From CAWFPR01 sp963817635 (lineage in GTDB: Bacteria > Acidobacteriota > Vicinamibacteria > Vicinamibacterales > 2-12-FULL-66-21), in NCBI GenBank assembly GCA_963817635.1, contig CAWFPR010000024.1, forward strand, positions 310,001 through 374,000: 64,000 bases of DNA, read 5' to 3'. The position numbers and the translations under genes were made by a program. The stretch's first letter is position 1, and every line of letters begins with the position of its first letter. Shown here piece after piece: positions 48,055 to 56,425 of the stretch. The notes beneath the pieces are model-generated. The model made no database searches. It had not been told where the DNA came from and worked only from the letters and a program-made list of their open reading frames with translations.

Positions 48055-50732
48055 ATGCTCGACCTGACGACCCTGCTCGTTGTCCTGCTTCTCCTCGGTC
48101 AGGCACCCGGAAGCCTCACCTCCGCTCGACTCGATCAGGCGGCGGCGGAGTTTCCTCCCCAGGACGCACAGCTCTGGAGCCTCGAGTCGGCCGGCCTGAC
48201 GGCAAAGCTCGCGAAGCAGCAACTGGCGGCCGCGCCAGACAGTCCTGAAACGCTCCGCCTCGTGGCGCGAGCGCAGCGGCTGGACGACGTGCTGGCGGTG
48301 CTTCGGACGATTGTGGAGAGGCAGCCCCGGCGGATTCCCGATGCCTTCGAAGCGCTGGGCGACACGGCGTGGGCGTTCAGGGGCGGCGACGAGGCGATGA
48401 CCGGCCGGCGCGAAGCCTTTCGGCAGATCGTGGCCGACGCGGAAAAGCAGTTGCCGGCTCTTCCTCGCGAGGACGCCGCGCGTGCCGCACGCGTGTTCCT
48501 GAATCTCGAGAGCGAACTGACGCCAGGATCGCGGAACGACTTTCCCGAACGCGTCGCCCGATTCATCGAAGAGTATCGCGGCACGGAAGCCGCGCTCCTC
48601 GCCCAGGTGGACGCGATTTCCGCCAGCGACCGCACGGTGCGCGACCGCCGCGCTGCGATGCAGCAGAGGCTCGACGCCCTCGAGGCGTTCGCCCGTGCGC
48701 ACCCGGGGAGCGCGGCAGGCGCGAAGGCGGTCTATCAGCAGGGCTTCGAGTGGCACACGAGCAACACGCTGGGCGTCCTCGAGCCTCGGGGCGCCGATCC
48801 GATTGGCCGCTTCACGCGCGTGCTCGCCATCGTCCAGCGGCTCGAAAGCGGGGAGTTCCCCGAGTGCGAGTGGGTGCGGAAGGCGCCCGATCTGCTGATC
48901 AACTTCTTTTTCCCGCGAGAAGACTCCGTCGCGCCCGAAAGCGCGGAACGCATGATCGCGGCGTACGAGACGCTGGTGCGCACGCATTTCGCGCTGCGAA
49001 CCGTGTCGCCAGATCGGGACGGAATCGGGTACGTGGTGACGACCAAGCTGCCCGACCTCTATGCGCGGCACGGCGACGACCGTGTCCTGGAAGCCTCGCG
49101 CTTTCTCGGCGATCTCGAGAAAACGGCGAAGGATCCCTCTGCTGCCCGGTACCTGCGGGCGTTGTTCTACAGGACGGCCTTCGAGAAGGAGACGCCCGAT
49201 GAAACAGAGGCCCGAGCCGGGAAGATGCGCGCCGAGCTTGCCGCGCTCAGCAGCGCCGGAACAGGGCTGTACAACCGGGCCGCCCTGGCTTCGCTCGCGT
49301 CCATTGACTTCGCCGAGGGACGTTACCCGGAAGCGCGCGCCGCGTTCGAGAAGGACCCTGGCCGCGTACCCGGCCAGTCCCTGGGCCTGGGTCGCCGCGG
49401 TCCGTGCGGGCCAGAGCGCCGAAGCGCTCGGGGATCCCGCAGCCGCGGTTCCTCTCTACCTGAAGGCGGCCGGCTCCGACCTGCCGCTCGCGATGGTCCT
49501 CGGACACGAGTACGCCGCGCGCGCACACGAAGCAACAGGGGAGTTCGAGAAGGCGCTCGCGGCGCACGAGCGCGCGCTGATTCTCTGGGATGACGACTTC
49601 GGCTTCGGACAGGGGCGCTACAGCACGTACGTCAGGAGGCCGCGGAAGCCGGGCGATCCGTTCGTGCCGGCGACCGACACAGCGGAAGTCGTCCATGGGG
49701 CGCTGCCGCCGCGCATCGCCGAGCTGCGGCATGCCCTGAGCGTGCCCGGCGGCCCGGCCGTCGAACGTGGCCGGACGCTGCTCGTGCAGAAGCGCTTCGA
49801 TCAGGCGATCGCCGAGCTTGGCAGGATTCCCCGGCAATACCCCGACTCGCCCGCTTCCGCGGAGGCGCGTTCGCTCGTCCGCCGTGCGCGCCTGGAACGT
49901 GCGCTGTCCATGGCGGACGTCGAGGGTCCGGACGCGGATGAAGACGCCGCGCTGAAGGAGTTCGAAGCGCTGGCGCGCGAGCCGCTCGACTTCTCCGTGA
50001 CCGCCGCGCGGATTGCTCGCGCGAGCATCCTGTGGAAACGCGGCGACGCCGACGCCGCGGAAGCTGAGATGTCCACCGCGCTGACCGACTGGCACACGCA
50101 CCAGCCCTTGTCCACCCCCGCGACGCCGATCGAAGAAGACGTCGCGGAGATCCGCCGGGTCATCTTTCTGCCGCACGGAGGTTCGGTTTACGGAGCGGAC
50201 CGGTGGAACGCGTTCGCGTGGACCAGCGCGACGGCGCCGTTCGTGCTGCTGAATGCAGACGTGCCCGCGAAGCTGCACGATGGCCAGGCCGTGAGCGTGC
50301 GGCTGATTCAGTCCCTTCCCGGAGCAGACAAGCCCCTGTTCTTCGACACCGACGAGGTCGCGCTCCTGCAGCGGATGATCGCGACTCTCGGAGGGACGAA
50401 GCGTCGCGAGCCGACCGCGATCATGCAGACCCCCAACCAGCCAGTCGGCGGTTCGATGCAGGTCCTGCGACTCTGGAACAGGTTCTTCGCCGCGCGTCCC
50501 GGTCACTGGGGCGGATGGGAGATCGAGACCTATCCCCGCATCACCGAAATCCGGTTCACCAACGCCGCACGTACGCGGGCGGCCGCGCGCGTGACGATCG
50601 GCTACTCGGGCGCGACCGTCGAAACTCGAGAAGGAGGACGGGAAGTGGGTCGCGAAGCGCCTCGTGAACCAGTGGATCACGCAGGCGGCGCCGCTCGCCT
50701 TCGCGACGCGATACGGTAAGCTGCGGTGGTGA
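48055..50732 (+). CDS. Large exported helical-repeat (TPR-like) protein
   Basis: About 890 aa with signal peptide 'MLDLTTLLVVLLLLGQAPG' (ribosome site AGGAG just upstream). Most of the protein is alpha-helical repeats of TPR type ('AAVPLYLKAAGSDLPLAMVL', 'EFEKALAAHERALILWDDD', 'AVERGRTLLVQKRFDQAIAE'). The C-terminal 150 residues are beta-rich and end 'KEDGKWVAKRLVNQWITQ' after correction. Extra bases near 49353 and 50627 break the frame. The corrected stop (50730-50732) overlaps the pssA start. Such proteins act as scaffolds in the periplasm or cell envelope. I do not recognise the family. Confidence 0.6.
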
Positions 50733-51368
50733 GTGACACGCCCCGGAATCCCCGCCGGCTCTCGATGCTCCGCTCGTACACCCCGGCGGACCTGCTGACG
50801 CTGGCCAACGCGAGCTGCGGCGCGCTCTCGATCTTCGCGTGCCTCAGCTACATAGACGATGCGAGGTCGCGGCAGATCTGGGCGGCTTTCGTGCTGCCGA
50901 TCGCCGCGCTGGTGCTGGATTACTTCGACGGCTACGTCGCGCGCCTCAGCAAGCGCCGCCAGTCGCTCCTTGGCGCCGACCTCGACTCGCTCGCGGACAT
51001 CGTTTCGTTCGGCGTCGCGCCCGGCGGTGCTCGGCTACACGCTCGGCCTGCGCGGGTTCTGGGACGTGCTCTGTCTCGCGTATTTCATCTGCTGCGGCAT
51101 CAGCCGGCTGGCGCGGTTCAACGTGACGTCCGCCGACATGACGAACGCCACGACGGGGAAGGTCGAGTATTTCGAGGGGACGCCGATCCCGACGAGCATC
51201 GTGCTCGTGATGCTGATGGCGGCGCTCTTCGCAATGGGCCGCGTGGGCCGATACACCTTTTTCGGCGGTCATGTCGATCTGCTGTGGCGCGGCTTTCACC
51301 CATTTTCGGTGCTGTTCCTGATCAGCGGCAGCCTGATGATCAGCACGATCAGAGTGCCGAAGCCCTGA
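50726..51368 (+). CDS. pssA: CDP-diacylglycerol-serine O-phosphatidyltransferase
   Basis: About 213 aa membrane enzyme with the CDP-alcohol phosphotransferase motif D(x2)DG(x2)AR(x8)G(x3)D(x3)D, seen as 'DYFDGYVARLSKRRQSLLGA' followed by 'DLDSLAD'. It then has helices 'FWDVLCLAYFICCGISRLA' with 'RLARFNV', the conserved PssA segment. It makes phosphatidylserine from CDP-diacylglycerol and serine in the inner membrane. An extra G near 51025 breaks the frame ('FGVAP-AVLGYTLGL'). The start is GTG 50726 or 50729, overlapping the gene before. No psd gene (decarboxylase) is seen in the window. Confidence 0.88.
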
Positions 51369-51445
51369 CGCCCGGCCGACCGAGTGCCGAGCGCCGATCC
51401 CGCGCTTGCGTTCTGCATCGCCGTCGGGTCTAGCATCCGGCAACG

Positions 51446-53232
51446 ATGACCACTGCGTCTCGTCCCATCGGCGTCATCCTTGGCTCGCTCCTGCTGATTG
51501 CGCCGTCCGCCGGCACCGGGCCGCCGATCGCCGGCCGAGCGCCGAACCCCGAGCGCCGACACCGACGCCGAGCGCGGCGCAGCAGAACCCGCTGCCGTCC
51601 GCGACCCTGACCTACGGCTTCTTCACCGTCAGCTTTGCCGGCGACGGCACGTTCAGCCTCCAGGGCACCGGATGGCCCACGATGGCCGGCACCTGGAAGG
51701 CGGCGGGCGAGGAGGTGACGATCAGCACGAAGGGCGGGCCCCCGGAGTGCGCGCAGCCCGGGCGCTACACGTTCCAGATCGAGGGCGCGCACCTGAGACT
51801 GACCGTCGCCGAAGACCTGTGCACGCCGCGGCGGATGATCCTGGACAGGAGCGAATGGCGCCCGGAGGGGGAGGCGCCGAAGATCGAGCCGCGCAGCCTC
51901 GTTCGCACCGGTCCCGACAAGGCCCCGGCGCTGCCGGCGGCGGCACCCGCGAAGGGGAGCTGGCCGTCGTTCCGCGGAGCGAATGCGGCCGGTGTCGCCG
52001 ACGGCATGAACCTGCCCGACGTGTGGGACCCCGCGAAGGACGAGAACGTCCTGTGGCGGACGCCCATCCCCGGTCTCGCGCACTCGAGCCCGATCGTCTG
52101 GGGCGATCGCATCTTCGTGACGACCGCGATCAGCAGCAAAGGGAACGCGAGCTTCAAGCCCGGACTGTATGGCGACGGCGACGCCTCGGACGACACATCG
52201 ACGCAGAAGTGGGTGCTGTACGCGATCGACAGGAAGACGGGGAAGATCGCCTGGGAGCGCACCGCGTTCGAGGGCGCGCCCGGCAACAAGCGCCACATGA
52301 AATCGACCTACGCGTCAGCGTCGCCGGCGACCGACGGCCGCATCGTGGTCGCGTGGTTCGGCTCGCAGGGTGTGCACGCCTTCGAAGTCAACGGCCAGCG
52401 CCTGTGGCAGGTGGATCTCGGGCGCGTGAACATGGGCGCGTACGACATTCCGGCGTACGAGTGGGGACCGGCGAGTTCGCCGATCATCTGGAACGGCCTC
52501 GTCTTCATCCAGTGCGACACGCAGGCCGACTCGTTCATCCTGGCGCTCGACGCGAAAACGGGGAAGACCGTGTGGAAGACCGAGCGCGACGAGCTGCCCT
52601 CGTGGGGGACGCCGACGGTGCTGGCGACGAAGGACGGGCCCGAGCTGGTCACGAATGCGTCGAAGTACGTGCGGGCGTACGACCCCAGGACCGGAAAGGA
52701 GCTGTGGCGGCTGGGTGGCAGCTCGAAGATCACGGCGCCGACGCCGATTTCCGCGGGCGACCTGCTGATCGTCGCGAGCGGCCGCGCACCGGAGCGGCCG
52801 ATCTTCGCGGTGCGGCCGCAGGCCCGCGGCGACGTGACGCTCGCGAAGGACACGACGAGCAACGCCGGCGTCGCGTGGAGCAAGACCGGCCGCGGGCCCT
52901 ACATGCCGACGCCGCTCGTGTACGACGGCATTCTGTACGTCCTCGCCAACAACGGCGTGTTCGACGCCTACGAGGTTACGACCGGCCAGGAGATCTACCG
53001 CCAGCGGCTGCCAACGGTCGGCAGCGGCTTCAGCGCATCGCCGGTGGCTGCGGACGGGAAGATCTACCTGTCGAACGAAGACGGCGAGATGCTGGTCGTC
53101 GCCGCCGGCCGCGAGTTCAAGCACATCGCGACGAACTCGATGGGGGACCTGCTGATGGCGACGCCGGCACTGTCGGACGGCGTGATGTACGTGCGGACCG
53201 CGCGGAGCCTGTTCGCCATCAGCCGGCGATAA
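51446..53232 (+). CDS. Secreted PQQ-like beta-propeller protein
   Basis: About 595 aa. ATG 51446 gives signal peptide 'PIGVILGSLLLIAPSAG'. An indel near 51550 then moves the frame into the mature protein. An N-terminal beta domain of about 110 residues precedes 'SWPSFRGANAAGVADG', the typical opening of outer-membrane PQQ-like propellers. Blades follow, such as 'YAIDRKTGKIAWERTAFEG', 'LALDAKTGKTVWKTERDEL' and 'RAYDPRTGKELWRLGG', ending 'RTARSLFAISRR'. No PQQ-dehydrogenase active site is visible, so it is a binding or scaffold protein rather than an enzyme. It stands alone, followed by a repeat region. Confidence 0.82.
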
Positions 53233-53249
53233 GGCGGCCTCAAAGGGGG

Positions 53250-53352
53250 AGCTTCAACCCAGCTTCGACCATGGTCGACAGCTGTCGAAGCTGGGTCGAA
53301 GCTGGGTCGAAGCTGTCGAAGCTGGGTCGAACTGGTCGAAGCGGGTCGACGC
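53250..53352. repeat. GGTCGAAGCT-type repeat array with 20-bp inverted repeat
   Basis: Repeated GGTCGAAGCTG/TGTCGAAGCTG units follow an inverted pair: 53250-53269 with 53284-53303, matching at 19 of 20 positions with a 14-base loop. It fills the gap between the propeller gene and bshB1. It may act as a terminator or be a dispersed repeat. Confidence 0.8.
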
Positions 53353-53387
53353 GCACGGCTCGCCGGCGATGCAGTAGTCTGGGGCGC

Positions 53388-54083
53388 ATGGATCCGGTCG
53401 ATCTCCTCGTGTTCGGGCCGCACCCGGACGACATCGAAATCGGGTTCGGCGGCGGCGTCGCGGCCCACGCCGCGCAGGGGCTTGGCGTCGGTCTCGTGGA
53501 CCTGACGCGCGGCGAGCTGGGATCGAACGGCACCCCCGAGGACCGCGAGGCGGAAGCCGAAGCGGCGCGGGAGGTGCTCGGAGCCGCCTGGCGGACGAAC
53601 CTGCGATGGCCCGACGGCGGCATCACGGGAACCGACGCGCAGATCCTCGAGCTGGTGCGGCTCATCCGGGCGGTTCGTCCGGGAACTGTCGTCCTGCCGT
53701 TTCGCGGCGATCGCCACCCCGACCACGTCGCGGCCAGCGACGTGCTCACGCGCGGCGTCGTTCAACAGCGGCTTGCGCCGCTTCGATCCCGCAACGCCCG
53801 CATGGCGGCCGGACTGGATCTGCTGCTACTTCATCAACGACGCCGTCGAGCCGTCATTCGCCATCGACGTTTCAGCGCACTACGACACGAAGCGACGGGC
53901 GCTGGCGTGCCACGCGTCGCAGTTCGCGCCGTCGCAACCCGGCAGCGTGCCGACGCGCCTGACGGCCTCCACGTTCATGCAGCTCATCGAGAGCCGCGAC
54001 GCGCAGCTCGGCGCGCGGACCGGCGTCGCGTTCGCCGAAGGGCTGGTCGTCCGGGATCCTGTGCTGCGCGCCGAATGCCCTGA
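53388..54083 (+). CDS. bshB1: PIG-L deacetylase of bacillithiol synthesis
   Basis: About 235 aa. The LmbE/PIG-L fold has 'LLVFGPHPDDIEIGFGG', with the zinc-binding H-P-D-D, 'DLTRGELGSNGTPEDREAEA', and the later zinc ligand in 'FRGDRHPDHVAASD'. It deacetylates N-acetylglucosaminyl-malate, the second step of bacillithiol synthesis. An extra G near 53761 breaks the frame ('VFNSGLRRFDPATPAWRPDW' follows). The C-terminal end 'MQLIESRDAQLGARTGVAFA' matches the family. The exact stop is uncertain: TGA 54081-54083 after a small shift, or a read-through into bshA. The next gene performs the first step, which confirms the pathway. Confidence 0.87.
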   Translation: MDPVDLLVFGPHPDDIEIGFGGGVAAHAAQGLGVGLVDLTRGELGSNGTPEDREAEAEAAREVLGAAWRTNLRWPDGGITGTDAQILELVRLIRAVRPGTVVLPFRGDRHPDHVAASDVLTRGVVQQRLAPLRSRNARMAAGLDLLLLHQRRRRAVIRHRRFSALRHEATGAGVPRVAVRAVATRQRADAPDGLHVHAAHREPRRAARRADRRRVRRRAGRPGSCAARRMP

Positions 54084-54103
54084 ACGGCACGCGAACGGCC
54101 GGC

Positions 54104-55269
54104 ATGAAGATCGGCATCGTCTGCTACGCGACGGTCGGCGGCAGCGGCATCGTCGCCACGGAGCTGGCGAAGGCCCTGGCCGTGCGGGGGCACGACATCC
54201 ACGTGCTCAGCACCGAAACGCCGTTCCGCCTCGGCGACTACCAGCCGGGCCTGGCGTTCCACCGCGTCAGCACGCCCGTCCTACCCGCTCTTCCGCGAGC
54301 CGCAGTATCTCCTCTCGGTCGCGACACGCATCGTCCAGATCGCGCGCGAGTATCAGCTCGACATCGTGCACGCGCACTATGCGGTGCCGCACGCCGCCGC
54401 GGCGTATCTCGCGAAACAGATCCTGCTCGAGTCGCCGTGCCAGGTGCCGCAGATCGTGACGACGCTCCACGGCACCGATATCACGCTCGTCGGCAGCGAT
54501 CGGTCCTATTCGGAGACGGTCGCGTTCTCGATCGAGCACTCGGACGGCGTGACGGCGGTGTCGGAGAGCCTCCGCTCCGACACGTACCGGGTCCTGAAGG
54601 TCCACCGCGAAATCGCGGTCATCCCCAATTTCCTCGACTGCGCCGTCCACCTGCGGACCGCGCAGCCCCAGCTGCGGAAGCGCCATTGCCCGCCAGGCTG
54701 CGAGAAGCTCGTCGTGCACGTCTCCAATTTCCGGCCGGTGAAGCGCGTGCGGACGGTGATCGATGTCTTCGCGCGCATCGCCGCCCTGGTGCCGTCGCGG
54801 CTCCTGCTCGTCGGCGACGGGCCGGACCTGGGCGACGCACTCGATCTGGCGCGGGAGCTCGGCATCGCGGATCGCGTGGACGCGCTCGGCGAGCAGGATC
54901 CGGTCACGCCGCTCCTGTCCATCTCGGACCTGTTCCTCCTGCCGTCCGCCCAGGAGAGCTTCGGCCTCTCGGCGCTCGAGGCGATGGCGTGCGGCGTTCC
55001 GGTCGATCGCGTCGCGCGTCGGAGGGCTGCCCGAAGTCGTCGAGCACGGCGTCACCGGGTTCCTCCACGCGCCGGACGACGTGGACGGCATGGCGGCGAG
55101 CGGCATCGCCCTCCTCACCGACCCGGACTTGCACGCGAGCTTCGTCGAGCGCGGACGAGAGGCCGTTACGGATCGGTTCTGCTCGGACCTGATCGTCCCG
55201 CAGTACGAGGCGTTCTACGAGAGCCTGATAAGGGACGCCGCGTCCGGCAGGGCGCCTCGTGACGCGTGA
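54104..55269 (+). CDS. bshA: N-acetyl-alpha-D-glucosaminyl L-malate synthase
   Basis: About 387 aa GT4 glycosyltransferase with the BshA hallmarks: 'MKIGIVCYATVGGSGIVATE', 'EYQLDIVHAHYAVPHAAAAY', 'VTTLHGTDITLVGSDRSYSE', and 'VSNFRPVKRVRTVIDVF'. It joins UDP-GlcNAc and L-malate, the first step of bacillithiol synthesis. Extra G's near 54281 and 55006 break the frame ('TPSYPLFREPQYLLSVATRI'; 'GLPEVVEHGVTGFLHAP'). It starts right after bshB1 and overlaps the following GTG by 11 bases. The last enzyme (bshC) is not in the window. Bacillithiol is the main low-molecular thiol in these bacteria. Confidence 0.92.
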
Positions 55270-55747
55270 ACTCCGTTTTGCGACATCGATGACCCTTGCG
55301 CTGCCGCAGGAGAGAGTGTTCGCGTTCTTCGCGGACGCGGCCAATCTCGAGATCATCACGCCACCGGAGCTGCGCTTCCACGTCCTGACGCCGGCCCCAA
55401 TCGAGATGCGCCAGGGCGCGCTCATCCGCTACCAGCTCTGGCTCATGGGGATCCGGTTCGGCTGGCTGACCCGGATCGCCGCGTGGAGTCCGCCGGACGA
55501 GTTCGTGGACGAACAGCTGGAGGGGCCGTACCGCACGTGGGTGCATCGCCACCGCTTCAGCGATGTGTCAGGCGGGACGCTGATCCAGGACGAGGTGACC
55601 TACACGCTCCCGTTCTTTCCGCTCGGCGAGATCGCCGCCCCCATCGTCAAGGTCCAGGTGCGGAGGATATTCGCCTACCGGGAACGTGCCATCCGCCGGG
55701 CGCTCGGAATCGACGTCGCGGACGGGCCAGGCGACAGGGTAGACTGA
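55259..55747 (+). CDS. SRPBCC-family (cyclase/dehydrase-like) protein
   Basis: A 162-aa helix-grip protein starting with GTG 55259, which lies inside the end of bshA. 'RFATSMTLALPQERVFAFFA' and 'LEIITPPELRFHVLT' form the first strand and helix, 'GALIRYQLWLMGIRFGWLTR' follows, and the end is a long helix 'VKVQVRRIFAYRERAIRRAL'. The family binds hydrophobic ligands or acts in polyketide-like ring closure and coenzyme-Q-type tasks. The ligand is unknown. Translational coupling with bshA suggests co-expression with bacillithiol genes, not necessarily a role in that pathway. Confidence 0.8.
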   Translation: MTRELRFATSMTLALPQERVFAFFADAANLEIITPPELRFHVLTPAPIEMRQGALIRYQLWLMGIRFGWLTRIAAWSPPDEFVDEQLEGPYRTWVHRHRFSDVSGGTLIQDEVTYTLPFFPLGEIAAPIVKVQVRRIFAYRERAIRRALGIDVADGPGDRVD

Positions 55748-55752
55748 CGCTC

Positions 55753-56410
55753 ATGGTGCGAATTCGCCGATCCGTCATCGTCCTCGATGTGCTGGCGCTG
55801 CTGATGCTGATCGCGGCGCCAGCCAGCGCCCAGCTCGGCTCGCGTCCGGCCGACGAGTGGATCAAGACGCTCGACGGCCCGCAGCGCGTCGCGAGCATGA
55901 AGATCCCGGAGGTCGTCGCGGCGCTGAAGCTCCAGCCAGGCCAGACGGTTGCCGACATCGGAGCCGGCACCGGGCTCTTCGAGGTGCCGCTGGCGACCGC
56001 CGTCGGACCGCGGGGCAGGGTCTACGCGGTGGACATCGATGCCGGGTTCTTCCCGGAGATCAAGAAGCGCGCGGCTGACAGCAAAGGTGACGAACGTGGA
56101 CACCGTCCTCGGGAAGTTCACCGACCCGGCGCTGCCCGTGAAGAACATCGACCTTGCGTTCTTCCACGACGTCATCCATCACATCGCGGACCGCGGGGCC
56201 TACCTGAAGACGCTCGCCACCTACCTGGCGCCGCAGGGCCGGATCGCCGTCGTCGATTTCGAGGCCGGCAAGGGGCCGCACAGCTCGGCGCCCGAACTCG
56301 AAGTGAGCCGCGAGCAGTTGATCGGGTGGATGCGCGACGCCGGCTTCTCTCAGGTCGACGACATCAGAATATTCGCCGACAAGTACTTTCTCGTGTTCGC
56401 GAAGCGGTAG
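55753..56410 (+). CDS. Exported class I methyltransferase-like protein
   Basis: About 218 aa. It begins 'VIVLDVLALLMLIAAPASAQ', a clear signal peptide with an A-x-A cleavage site. The methyltransferase core follows: motif I 'VADIGAGTGLFEVPLATAVG', then 'FFHDVIHHIADRGAYLKTLA' and 'GRIAVVDFEAGKG'. One indel near 56087 breaks the frame. A SAM-dependent fold in the periplasm is odd because SAM is cytoplasmic. The protein may have another ligand, or the leader may be only a membrane anchor. It lies 5 bases after the SRPBCC gene. Convergent with the next gene (15 bases between stops). Confidence 0.72.
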
Positions 56411-56425
56411 CCGCCGTCGAGTTGC

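Noticed and set aside
53250..53352. CRISPR array
   Set aside because: The repeats are about 11 bp, nearly contiguous and partly inverted; there are no regular spacers and no cas genes.
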